DNA from: Gnetum montanum | Lineage: Eukaryota > Streptophyta > Gnetopsida > Gnetales > Gnetaceae | Direction: 5' to 3' | Assembly: GCA_015680685.1 (NCBI GenBank) | Contig: MNCI01015910.1 | Location: 275,711 to 339,710 of the forward strand | Length of the DNA stretch: 64,000 nucleotides | Shown: piece by piece, positions 35,040-46,845 of the stretch | How the letters are laid out: the number at the start of each line of letters is the position of its first letter | How positions within the stretch are numbered: position 1 is the stretch's first letter | Made by a program: the position numbers and the translations under genes | The notes under the pieces: generated by a model | Told to the model about the DNA's origin: nothing | The model's input: only the letters and a program-made list of their open reading frames with translations | Database searches by the model: none

Positions 35040-35285
35040 TATCATACTCACACAAATAGTGAGTTACTAGATTAAGGTAGGAGCACTTCTCCCAAAAAAA
35101 AAAAAAGATCTAGGAAGTTTTTTAATCTACCTTTAAGTGGCTATAAACACACCATGTAAATATCTACTAGAATTAGATTTAGAGATGAACCTTATTTCCT
35201 AAAATATGTATATATTGATATGGAAATTCAGGTTACAAAGATAAACTAATGCACAATTTCATAAGGTTATTGTCTAGGGAACCTT
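35040..35285 (+). pseudogene. P1 protease remnant
   Basis: Reads ALLP then a degraded active-site region: CKYLLELDLEMNLIS (about 35155-35200) where relatives have KALLDSGSGVNLIS, followed by NMY. The second part of the protease is not found. The element is truncated here. Confidence 0.5.
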
Positions 35286-35289
35286 GATT

Positions 35290-35713
35290 ATGAGTAGGAC
35301 TAGCCCAAGAATAGTCTCAGTAAATGGTTTAATGCATGTGTATAATATTAACCTTAAACTAAAAAAATGTTAAATGATGACAATTCATATACATGAAACA
35401 AAATAGATCATATAATAGATAATGTCATATTAAGAGAAATAGACTAAAACATGAGCATAGGAAAGCATTAAATAGGGAAAAAATATGGAGGGAGGTAGAT
35501 TAATCTTCAATCCATTCACTTTTCTTGTTGATGAAAGGTTGATTCTTGATTTCATCTTGTAGGTACTTATGATAGCACTGAATAGTTCAAGTTAGCTATT
35601 CGGTTTGATCCTTGATCTCTCTAAGATTGATGATGACTACTTCCTTTCTAACTAGGGTATCCCCTAACCCTTTTCCCAATCCTTTTCATGTTGGAATTCA
35701 AGGATTAGCCTCT
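35290..35713. other. Between P1 and E6; no gene seen
   Basis: AT-rich; no recognisable element or coding motif. CCTCT precedes the E6 LTR and would be one half of its target duplication. Confidence 0.4.
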
Positions 35714-36542
35714 TGATGAGTTTTCATGTGTTGATCACATCAACACAATCTCATCAACGCGTGGTTTGCTATGTTAATGCATACAAGTTAACACATTGTC
35801 TTATGTCGTGTATATAAATGCATGTAGTAGCTGCATTTATAGCATCTAATCATTAGTTACTAGTCGAACTCTTGCAATTTTATCTTCCCAAAGTTAGAAT
35901 ATTTTCTAAGTGCCCATAGTAGGAGTTGAGAAGTGTACGAATCTTTATTCAAACACTGATGTACCTAAGCACCTTAGTGTGAATGGTAATAAAGATGAGC
36001 TTTCTTGATAAACCTTGCAACACTTGGACTTTAGCTTAATGTTTAATTCATGCATTTATTATTCATGTAATTTGCTTTAATGCATTTAAAAAATTAATTC
36101 ATAGTGATTAATTAATGCACATAAGTATGACTAGTTCGAGCATACGTTAACACTTGGTAATCCTAGTGGCATTTATGCTTGGTAACCTAGTAGCATTGCA
36201 ACGTGTTTAGGATATGTACGGAAAGTGGGAACAGATGCTTATGTTAGGATCAACTAAGAATTATTTATTTATTAGATTAATTAAGCATTTAATTACTTTA
36301 GATTAGACACTTAGGTGAATTAAATGAAAAATGTAAAATGATAAAAATCATATGCCTTAGTTACACTTAACCATACCTTTGCAATTCATAAGTGAAATTG
36401 GGAAGACAACAGTCATGTTTGTTAGATTCGCTACCTAGACCCAATGTACTTAGAGAGCTAAATTTTATGGAATTTGATCTGATCACTTAGTGAACACTAG
36501 TGATTCGTATGGTTGGGCGTAGGGACTACTCACTATACATCA
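35714..36542 (+). repeat. E6 5' LTR
   Basis: TGATGAGTTTTC...TATACATCA, 829 bp. TATA box GTATATAAATGC at about 35810. U3 has TTGATCACATCAAC and CATCAACGCGTGG but no clear GATATC series. It is followed after one base by a primer-site remnant at 36544-36561, where all mismatches to the tRNA-Asp complement are transitions. Confidence 0.8.
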
Positions 36543-36693
36543 TTAGCATCGCTATTAAGAACTTTTGTTAGCTACATGTGCTACCTAGGAGTTAGTGAAA
36601 TTATATAATGATGTTGTAATGAATCCTAGAATTGATATCATTAAGAAAAATAATGATAATAACAAAAGCACACTATTTTTCTTTTAATCTAAT

Positions 36694-39080
36694 ATGGCTT
36701 CTTCTCACAAGGAAGATTCTTCACAGCCATATGAAGGCAGTTCCAATTAGCAAAGGCGTGAAGGCCCAAACCACTTGTGCCCTAACAATATAACGTGGTA
36801 TATACTCATCCAAATGAGTATGTTCTAGACTTCACCTTCATCTTGCACCAAGATGAATAGATGTAGTGGAGGGACATGGAGAACAACATTATGTTGCCAC
36901 TTGATCAATTAGTTCCTATGATGCTACTCTACACTCTCATGAAACTGAGCATCGTAGGGCATAACATTGAATACATTGTGTAAGATCATGACTATTGGGA
37001 TTATCATACCATTGTGGCACAACGGAAGAAAGATTGGTGATAGGAGGCTCACTATAAGGCATCAAAATGGAAACGGTTCACAAACCCTTTTTTCCTACTA
37101 GGCCAAAAGAAAGGAGAGGATCCCTTCTTAGGGAATTCTTAATACGCTTCCTTTTCTTTGATGAAGGGGGACTTAACCAAAATTTATAGTCCATTGTAAA
37201 AAAGCTTGGTTCAAGGAAGAATTGGTCCCATGACCATGGGACCTCCAAAGGAGGGAGTCAAGGCAGGAACATGGATAAGCACCACGATAAAGATAAACAT
37301 GGTGATGATGGTCGTGACTAAAGAAGAAGGAGTAGTAGGCATTGTTCTAGTGCTAGTCCTCCTTCCTCTTTGCCTTCATCATCCTCATCTTATTCCTTCT
37401 CTAGCTCCAATCAAAGCTACAAAGGACAAGGCCATGATGGAGGTGATCAATAGGATAGAGATGATTGTAGTCCATGTTAGAATAGTAGAGACTAGGGGTG
37501 TGGGTAATCAAGGTAGGCCCACCATCGTGAATGAAGGAACAATAGAGGGTATCATAGGCATCATGGCCATCATAGGGGCTATGCCTATGATGAGCCTTTG
37601 CTTGCAACTAGAAACATGCTAAACATTGTGGAGGCCATGAGAATTCCAACAAGGCATGTGAAAGATAGTTAGATCAAATGGTGGGACATGAATAATGTCC
37701 CCAAACTTGAAGGGAAATACAATTTTGATTCACAAAATCATTTCCAAGCCTTTCACGATGCTTGCACCTTACAGAACATGGAAAATGAATGGAAAAAATT
37801 GAAGTTGTTCCCTAGGACACTCATCAAGGAAGCCAAAAGCTAGTATCAGTCCTTAAAACTAGAATCAATCAGATGATGGAGTACAATGCTTGAACTCTTC
37901 AATGAGAAGTATCAATCATAATCCCAAGTGTCTAATCTAAGGAAGTAGATCTAAGGGTGGATACAAGGAATACATGAATCCCTGGATGCAGCCATGGGTA
38001 GATATTACTCTCTATTGCATAGGTGCCTAGGCCATGGCTTTTCTCAAAGGAAGTAGTTGCACCATATCATTGATGGTCTCAGGAGAGAGATGAGGAGAAC
38101 TCTTACAGTTTATGCCCAATGGAGGCTTTCAGAACTAAGAGTCCATCAGATCTAAAGGCTTATCAAGTGGGTGGCCAAAGAAGAAGGTGAGTTGAGGAAA
38201 AGGGAAAGTGCAGAGGAATACAACCATAAATTTTCCATCCATAAAAGGGAGGTTCGATTTTATGATAATGAGGAGGAGACACCACTTGATGAAGTGGTGC
38301 AATGTAAAACCTTGCCAATACAAAAATATATTTTTAAAATATTGACCAAGGTAGATAAAATATGGGACTCTTTGGACAAAAAGTTCCAAACTACCCTTAG
38401 AATTACAGAAGAGTCCAAAGAGTAAGGTAGTGGTTGTGATTAAAGAAGAATAAGGAAAGATGAACATGGCCATCAAAGGGATAAGGGCAAAGCTACTGCC
38501 ATTGAAGAGGTTGTAGATTCTGAAATAGATGATGTTGATAGATGTGACATCTACCAATATGATCATCCTAAGAGATATTGTCCAGTTGTGTCACACTTGT
38601 AAGAATTTGAGGTGTATGCATTGAATCCTAGATTAGAAAAAGGAAAGAACTTGGGAGGTTGCCTTATCCTAAAGGTAAATACAAGTAGTTCCACCAATAA
38701 TCTCATTATCTAAGTGGAACTCCATCTTAACCTCATGAGTAGTACTAATAATGGCATCATCCACAGTTGTGGGGGATGCCATTGCCAAGGTAGCAATACC
38801 CTTATTGGTAGCTAGATCTATATGGGTACTATGTTTAGTATCCAATTTCGTCATGTAAATCTTCTAGTCATGTCTCTTTTTTGCACCACTACTACCCTCT
38901 TGGTATCATAGAGCTCAATTTCCAAGAGGGAAGTCTCCATTTCCTTTCTATCCTCCTCATCCTTCTACACTTGTACCTCCACCCTCAACTTAGTTGCCAC
39001 TAGCTCCATCCATGCAAGGTGAAATTCTAGCCCAGCTATAGCAAAGAAATGTCACAAGGGCTGTTAACTTATAGTTAGTC
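36694..39080 (+). pseudogene. E6 gag (broken)
   Basis: Begins ATG 36694 (MASSHKEDSSQPYE). It includes VPKLEGKYNFDSQNHFQAFHDACTLQNMENEWKKLKLF (about 37700-37810), QRKLHHIIDGLRREMRRTL, the open piece 38171-38425 (AKEEGELRKRESAEEYN), and knuckle CDIYQYDHPKRYC (about 38545-38582), with Tyr at the second Cys as in O1. A Gln/Pro-rich tail follows. Many stops and frameshifts. Confidence 0.8.
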
Positions 39081-39239
39081 TCCCAGTTGAGTGGTTTGGA
39101 GAATAAGCCCCAAAAAAGACCTTTCTTCTAAACCACTAGTCCCTCTAAGTTCTCGTAGGCACCTACGGTTGATGACCCTGTTTCTCTTTCATCCTTTGCA
39201 ACACCATTCGAGATCCCTTCGAACCAAATGCCTCATAAA

Positions 39240-40010
39240 GTACATGTTTTAATGTTAACACATGCAATCACATATTGGATAAAGGCTAGCCATCTTCCTA
39301 GAAAACGATTTGATCTTAGGAGTTTCCTCATTTACTGGCAAATTGTTGGGAATGAGCCTTAGTTTTTGGTATAAACTTGATCTCGCATGAAATGTACAAA
39401 GCCTAGAACCTACCTCTTCTCAAGAAGAGAAACATTCATCTTAAGTTAGTAGATCAATCCATCACTATTCCCTTGGGATTGGTGAACATTATGACCACCG
39501 TTTTTGGGTGGTCTTATCCTACTAACTTTCTAGTGAGCTAAGTAGACAACTATAAGGGAAACTTCCTAATCATCATGGGAAGGGCTTGGATAAGTATAAT
39601 AGATGCATGATTTGGAATTAGAGACCTGTCCTTGGAAATTTTCAAGGAAAATGATTTTAGAAAGATTGAGAGGAAGCACATTCCATGCATTACATGCAGT
39701 GACATAGGGTGCAACTGCATGGAGAAATTATAAATAGTGAAAAGTACAACAATCATAGCATGCAAGCAGTGTGCAGATATCATAGAAATATAAAGGTGCC
39801 TATACACAACAACTACAAAATAGGAGGGCATCTAATGGTTGATAGTTGAACTTGAAATTAGTTCAACTCTATGAATGGAACAAACTAAGAGCCTTACAAG
39901 TGCCTACATTGAGGGCATGGACAAGATGGAGCAAATTCATCACCAACTCTCCAATGAACCTAATGACACCAATTGGGGAGAGTTGAAATCCATAAAAGCT
40001 TTAAATAGAA
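39240..40010 (+). pseudogene. E6 protease (active site deleted)
   Basis: NEP is followed directly by the remains of SGVNLISHEMY. About 18 bp that would encode the Asp-Ser-Gly are missing (about 39365) relative to O1. The C-terminal part, FLIIMGRAWISIIDA and FGIRDLSLEIFKEN (39560-39650), is well preserved. Inactive. Confidence 0.75.
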
Positions 40011-40139
40011 TCCCATTAAGTTAAAGAATATGTCGATTAGAATGTAATATGCTTTTCTAAAAAATGACAAGTCAATCACTATCAATACCAACCTTGCTCC
40101 TGTGTAGAAAAAGAAGCTGTTAGAGTGATCAACAAATGG

Positions 40140-41490
40140 CCAATAATATTTTCTTGGTCATATCATGAGCTAACTGGAATTGATCAAAGAATATGCCAAC
40201 ATTGAATCTACATAGGCTCTTTCATTAAACCAAAGAGGCAGCTGCAATGGTGGTTGAACCCTAAATTAAAGCATATCAAGAAAGAGGAGATTGAATAAGT
40301 CCTCAAGGTGGAGTTCATCTATTCCATTATAGATAGTGAGTGGGTGAGTCCACTTGTGATAGTGCCAAAGAAAGGTGGTAAATGGAGAGTCTACATCAAC
40401 TTCTGGCTGTTGAACATGGCCACATATAAGGATCACTTCTTATTGTCATTTGTGGACCAGGTATTGGACACCATTTCTAGGCATTACTACTATAGCTTTC
40501 TGGATAGTTATAGTGGTTATAACCAAATCTAAATAGGACTAGTAGATTAGGCCAAAACCACATTTACAAATTCCTAGGGGAATTTCACATATAGAAAGAT
40601 ATCATTTGGTTTGTGCAATGCCCCTGCCACATTCCAACACCTTTTCTTGAGCATTTTCCAACAGCAAATTGGTAGCAAGGTGAAAGTATTCATAGATGAA
40701 TTCTCCACCTATGGAGCTATTTTTGAGCAAGCCCTAGTCCATCTTGAGCAAGTGAAAAAAAAAGTGTGTGGAGACAAACCTTAGGCTTAACTAGTAAGAA
40801 GGCCATTTGATAGTTTTGGAGGGCATTGTCTTGGGGCACAGAATTTCAAAGAAAGGGATTGAGGTGAACCTTAAAAAAATAAGGGTCATCTAAGGAATTA
40901 CCCTATAGTCGGAAATAGTTAGAGATGTGATGTTATTCCTTGGCCACATTGACTACTACTAGCACTTTATAGATAATTTCTCTAAGATTTCCAAATTGTT
41001 GGTGGAGTTGACAAAGAAGAATGCTCCATTTGTTTGGACTAAGGAATGCAAATGTGCATTCCAACAACTTAAGCAAAATATCATAGAAACTCTAATCCTA
41101 TGAGCACTTGATTGGTCTAGACCCTTTCACATCATGATGGACACATCCAATTATGCCTTGGGAGCCGTGCTCATGTAGTTGGATAATCAGAAACCTCCTT
41201 ACTACATCCACTACATGAGAAAAAGCATTGTGGGTGCATAGTTGAACTACATCACAATGGAGAAAGAATTGATAATAGTGGTGTTTGCCTTGAAAAAATT
41301 CAAGCACTATGTGCTTGGGTATAAGGTGTTTATGTACATAGATCACAGTGTGCTTTGGTTCCTAATGAATAAACTAACGGTAAGCCCCCGTGCCATACGG
41401 TGCCTGGTGATCATGCAAGAGTTTAATCTGACTATGGTAGATCAAAAGGGAATCAAGAACATGGTTTCTGATCAATTTTCTTGATTGATA
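40140..41490 (+). pseudogene. E6 reverse transcriptase and RNase H (broken)
   Basis: WVSPLVIVPKKGGKWRVYINFWLLNMATYKDHF (40340-40440), FLDSYSGYNQI, SFGLCNAPATFQ (about 40605), catalytic box VFIDEFSTYG (about 40690) where the second catalytic Asp has become Glu, and LGHRISKKGIEV. RNase H has LNYITMEKELIIVVFALKKFKHYVLGYKVFMYIDHSVLWFL (41242-41370). Stops and frameshifts throughout. Confidence 0.85.
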
Positions 41491-41699
41491 TGGGAAAATA
41501 AAGAGGATGGGAGTCCACTTTTAGATCAATTTCCATATGAACTTCTCTTTGTTAAGGCTATAACTAAGCAAATGTCCATTGAACCCAACTGGTACGATGG
41601 CATTCTCACCTATCTTCTCACCTAGGAGATGCCACAGCAGTGGGGCAATAGTTCACCAAGCCAAACTTTTTATGGAGATCAATGGACACCTTTACAAGG

Positions 41700-42830
41700 T
41701 GTGCCTCGATGGCCTAGTTTGATGGTACATACTTGATGCTAATCAACTGTGCATTCTCCAAGAAGCTCACAAGGGCCCTTGTGGGAACCACTATGTTGGG
41801 AGAGGGATGATAATTAAGATCCACATCAAGGTATTTCTAGCCAACACCTTTTTGGAATTCTTACCACTTCATTTTCTCCTTTGAATGCTACCAACATGAT
41901 GGTGGAATGATTGCTTGTATGAGGGGCCTCAGCAGTGGATCCACACACTAGAGTCCTTCGATATTTGGGGCATTGACTTCATGGGTCTCATCACTCCCAT
42001 GTTAAATAAAAAGGCATACATCATAGTTACTATTGACTAATGTATGGAATGGGTGGAAGTTGCAGCTATCACTAATTACACATCTTCTATGATTTCTTAG
42101 TTTGTACAACAAAATGTTGTAAACAGGTTTGGGATGCCATGTACACTTATTTCTGATAACGAAACTTATTTTACAAGCACTACCTTTTGAAAGTTCATGC
42201 AATGCTTAGGGGTTGAACATAAATTAACAACACCCTACCACCCCCAAGCTAATGGTCAAGTAGAGGTTATGAATAGAAAAATCACAAGAACCATTGGTAA
42301 ATATAGGAAGGATTGAAGCATAAAACTCAATGATGCCCTTTGGGCCTATCGCTTCACTTGAAAACTTCCTATTAACTACTCTCCCTATGAGCTTGTGTAT
42401 GGAAAGTTACCAACACTTCCAATCCAAATGGAGCTCCATACACTATCAACAGCTTATGACCTTAACCTTTACCTAAGTTTAGCATAGAAAGAAAGATTAA
42501 TAAACCTAAACTTTCTATATGGAACCAATTAATGGCCTTATCATTTAATGATGTGCATAAGGCATTGAATAAATAATGACATGACCTTAGAATTAGGAAA
42601 ATAAAATTTCAATTGAGAGATAGGCTCCTATGCTAGAATCCCACACACATACCATAAAGAACTAAATTCAAAATGTTGTGGGAGGGGCCTTACATTATCT
42701 ATGAAACCTTTTGCTCTGGGGCCATGTTAATATACAATCCTGAAAGCTCAAACAAAAAGCTACTAGTCAACATGTAATAACTTAAACCTTTCCATAAGCC
42801 TAAGAGAGCCAATGACTAGAACAACTCAGC
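41700..42830 (+). pseudogene. E6 integrase (broken frame, catalytic residues kept)
   Basis: Core residues are readable: WGIDFMGLITPMLNKKAYIIV (about 41965-42030), VNRFGMPCTLISDNETYF (about 42120-42172), PYHPQANGQVEVMNRKI (about 42235-42285). The Asp, Asp and Glu are all present, unlike in O1. About ten stops interrupt the frame. The following part has PYELVYGKLPTLPIQMEL and the C-terminal domain. Confidence 0.82.
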
Positions 42831-42859
42831 AAATGGACATGTATGCTCAATTTTTTAGA

Positions 42860-44435
42860 TCTCCTCCTTCCAACTCAATTGTGGAGGAGATGGTCATCTA
42901 TGTTGATCTAATAATGTGGCTTCTTAGTTTTTCTTCTTTTTTGTTTTACACCATTTTAGTACATTTTTCTCTTTCTTAAATATTTTACACTTTTCTCTAT
43001 ATTTTTCTTTAATTGGTTTGGGATTTTTCTTATGTTTTCCTTTATTGCCACCAAGACTAAGTGTAACTATAGCTATTGATTGATAGTGGTTTGTACTATA
43101 GTGTTATTTGATTGTTAATGTCCAGATTCCATCTTTGAATTTTGGTGTTGATAACCAAGACATGGTTTCTCTTTCATAATAACAGGTAGTGAGTCCATGT
43201 CATCCACCTATCCATGAAACTCTATGGTGTTCCCTTATTTTGGAAATATGTGGTCCCTTCTTAAGTGAAACTTTTAATGAATTTGTGACCTTGGTAGTTT
43301 GCAAACTTGGGAAAAATTAAATGGATATAAAAGGATGTAACTTTAAGGGGATTTGACACTCTTTGTACTTGCCCACCCTCTTGGATGCATGAATGTTTCC
43401 ATGGATTTTTCACCATTCTACTATTGATCAATAGTAGGAAGCAAAGTCTTTGTATGATGTGGTTCCCATCCAAAAATTCATAAAGAAAAAAAAATAATGG
43501 AAATTCAATGCACACCCCTTAGTCAAAATAATGGGCTACAAGCATGGGTTATGGGACTAGAAATACATGTTACCCATGCCTGAAGGTCCCCTCTAACTAA
43601 GGCCCATCTCACTTTCTGCTTCTATCTTCTTCTCTTTTAGGAATGATGATTGATCTATGGGGATATTCTTGTGCCTTGGATGGGTTGACTAGTCTTAGAA
43701 TATTAATGCAAAGTCATTAAATGTGGTTGGTTTTAATTTGGACTTAGGTTGGATGTTATCAGGTCATATTAACCACAAAAATTTACAAGGGACTTCATGT
43801 GACGATAATATAGGACGCCATTCTACACTCTACCTCATTCACCTATGCTTCCCATACCTCACCTCACTGCCTCTTCTAATGTCTTGTTTGATGTCTTAGT
43901 TTGATGTGTCAAAGTTCCTAGATAGTTTCTTTAGGGATTTGATCCTTAACTAACCATAATCATTAGTCATCCATGAGGCCCATGGACTCCTTGGTTTGAG
44001 GGCATGCATGGGCATCAAGGGCATGAGCCTGTTATGTGGAGGATCCACTTGCATACTCCTTAGGTGGGCTAGTTAAGTTCATCATCCTTTAGGCATGTTT
44101 GCTTTCAAAACCTTTTGCATTCCATGTCATTCACATCTAGTTGTGCACTCCTTCATGGAATTTCGCTAATCATTCTCCTATTAAATCTTCTTTTTTGTGA
44201 ATTATTGGCATTTCATCATGTTCTCAGGTCTTTTGGGTTCCTAAGAGCTTCAATTTTATGTAAAAACTCTTTGTCCCCCCACCCCCCCTCTTTTTGATGA
44301 TAAAAAATTCTATCGTTTGGCCATGTCAATGGGATCTCATTGATGTAGCCCTCATGTTGATGTGATCCTATCATATAACAATAAAAATTCTATAAATAGT
44401 GCTACATTTAGTGAATTTTTTGTCATTTTCTCTCA
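42860..44435 (+). other. E6 3' untranslated region and truncated 3' LTR
   Basis: Matches in reverse the O1 3' region: TTTTGTTTTACACC near 42945, GCACACCCCTTAGTC near 43511, GGTTGGTTTTAATTTGGAC near 43725. At about 44338 TGATGTAGCCCTCATG begins an LTR start with TATA CTATAAATAGTGC (44392), similar to S1. The similarity ends about 44435. No env-like frame. Confidence 0.65.
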
Positions 44436-45090
44436 AACAAGAAAGGATTTTTTGTAGTTTTTAGAGCCCAAAACTTTCCAGAGCCCATAACTTTCAAACC
44501 ACTTATTTTATTAACCTTGTTCATTTTTTTCCTACAACTACCAAAGGTGAGCTCTACATTATGGGGGCCATAAACCTTAGGTTTTTGAAAAAAAAAATTC
44601 AAAATTTTTCTAACTCTCACAAGGTTTAACAAATAAAATCATATTAAAATCACTAATTTATGAGATTTAAATCTTTCCAACAAACTCTAATAGACACTAA
44701 AATGAAATAATATTAAAATAATCAAACCTACCATGATCACAACTTAGCCAAGTGGAACTAATTCAAAGAGATAAGGTACTAAAGTATTCCAAAGTTACAC
44801 ATCAAATACTAATCCTTGATCATGTTGTAATTACAAATTGCACCAAGACCTAAGCATTCGTAGGAAGGAGGACCATTCTAATCAAGGGACAAGCAGCCCA
44901 TAACTGAAGGGGCCAATAGCAAGAATAGCCCTAGCAGTAGGTAATCAAAAATCATGCAACAAGACTAGTTTGGGAGGAGCCCAAAGTGAAATCTATCTAT
45001 CAGATTTTGGAAGCTGAAATAGAGCAATCCCACCAAGATGAGGCACCAAGACCAAGGCCAAACCTTGAGGTCATGTTCATTGAAGCCTAC
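44436..45090. other. Between E6 and E7; no gene seen
   Basis: AT-rich, with a short direct repeat (GAGCCCAAAACTTTC / GAGCCCATAACTTTC, about 44464-44494). The left edge of the E7 LTR is somewhere near its right end but I could not fix it. Confidence 0.4.
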
Positions 45091-45099
45091 CTTAGGCAA

Positions 45100-46584
45100 A
45101 TCTAGTCTAAGGAAATTCAATGTTCAATTCTCCAAGAGCTGGACTTTGGAAGCTTCTTAGACTTTGCCATAGAAGACATTGAAACACCATAAAACTTTCG
45201 AGGCCTCGACGGTTCAGCAAAATATAGCGACCCGAGCAAGGAGCCGCAACATGGCACAACACAGTACAAATGAACTTCAGAAGACAGAACAAAATGATGG
45301 GCGCATGACGGCAAGCCTTCCACTTTGTGGATTTTCTATGTTTCAAAAAATCTCAACATTTAGCATACTACGTTGCATCACACAACATAGCGTAATGCTG
45401 CGTTAGGCAGTGTAATATCAAAGATAGTCCATCGCAACATCAAAGATGGCAAACATTCAAGACTCTGACGACCCAGCAAAAATCTCAAGGCTTAAGCAAC
45501 GATCTGCAACATGCCGTGCATTTCAGCAGGTCTTCTTTCTTGGTTAAGGAGGCTATTATGCTATATTATGCAGTGTAACGTAATAAATCCAAAAAAGGGA
45601 TTGATCAGGAATAGAGGAAGCACGGTGAAAATACTTCAACTTTGGCAGTTTCGTTATTTTACGCTGAATTACGCTATGATGCGTAATTTAGTGTAACGCA
45701 GCGTAATGCAAGTAACGACAGAACAATTCAAACATCAGTAGTTCATACGCCACAATACGCTCTCTAGCGTATTACAGTGTACTCAAAGGACAGTCTGTTG
45801 CCAAATTCCAAACAAGAGTAGTTTACGACGCGCTACATAGCATAGCGTCGCAAGCTTCAACGACAATACATCGGGTCAACGACATCTTATAAGTTCAAGA
45901 CATGCGTCATTTAAATCATGTTTTCCTCCTGACCCTAACTGTATAAATGCTCTAGTTGACGAAGATCAAAGGGGTTGGCAAAAAATTTCTCCTTCAAGGT
46001 TGGCAAGAGAGTAAAAAGAGGATCAAAGATCGTGAGAATATCGGAGTTGATTGGCAAGAACCCTTGATCAGAAACAGTCGGCTGACAGATATTCTACCCT
46101 AGGGTTTGACTTCCTTGTGCCTAGATTGGCTAGAACAAGGTAGATTGACCCTTTCTTGTTCCATCTTTAAATAGCTTTCTTGCTACTGGTATGTGCTTCG
46201 TCCAAACCGAAGCCCGCCTATAATCATTGTATCCAACATATTGTGTTCATAAATTAAATCCTAGATCTTGTGGTCATACTCTCTACAAATCCGATTCCTT
46301 GCGTCCTATTTATACAGATTTGGCAATTGCTCTAAATCGTTTGCATCGTTTTCAATTGTTTTTCCAGATTAAAAATATTACATCTCTTCATAAAGAGTCG
46401 TCATTTTTCCATCAAATTATTACAAAAATTTTACTGATTAAGTAAGTCCCTGTCTGATCGATAAGACCGTTCAGGGCACCTTGGATTTGTTTCTTTCTCT
46501 AGCATGGCCCTCGCACGAATTCGGGGTTAGAACTATGTACATGGACTTTCGTTTGGTATTTCCAGCGACTGACATTTTTTGTCA
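45100..46584 (+). repeat. E7 putative 5' LTR (left edge uncertain)
   Basis: A TATA box CTGTATAAATGC (45939-45950) preceded by a CG-rich cluster, about 600 bp of leader, and a right end before the primer site. Without a second copy in the window the boundaries rest on promoter and primer-site position only. Confidence 0.5.
45380..45860 (+). promoter_or_regulatory. Cluster of GCGTAA/TTACGC motifs upstream of the E7 TATA box
   Basis: About a dozen GCGTAA, GCGTTA, GCGTAT, TTACGC or TACGC words in both orientations, densest at 45658-45717 and 45747-45785. The cluster ends about 80 bp before the TATA box. The arrangement recalls the GATATC boxes of the Athila-like LTRs though the word differs. Confidence 0.5.
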
Positions 46585-46595
46585 TTAAAGTTTTC

Positions 46596-46613
46596 TGGCG
46601 CTAGAAGGAGGGC
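46596..46613 (+). other. E7 candidate primer-binding site
   Basis: TGGCGCTAGAAGGAGGGC has the TGG start complementary to the CCA end of a tRNA, about 12 bases after a CA that may end the LTR. I cannot name the tRNA. Confidence 0.45.
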
Positions 46614-46845
46614 CTTCATACCCGATCCACATTTTACGGGTAGTCTTGTAAGCTGTCTATACCCATAGTCAATCAACGTAAACGTAATACCTCCGTGGTT
46701 GTTTACAAGATTGTGTGGTGCAGTTCGGGCGCTTCGATGATTCCTTTGGAATCCTATGAGATAGAAATCCCCGATTATTATCTTAGTTTGCCTTTGCTCT
46801 TCCGATCTTTAACCTTATCGTCATTATCTCCAAATCATGTAGAAA

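Larger units (their letters stand above)
35714..44435 (+). mobile_element. E6: Athila-like Ty3/gypsy element, 3' truncated
   Basis: 5' LTR (35714-36542), decayed primer site, gag, protease, RT, RNase H, integrase, 3' untranslated region like that of O1, and the first ~100 bp of a 3' LTR (from about 44338 through a TATA box). Every gene has stops or indels. Opposite strand to O1, same lineage. Confidence 0.85.
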
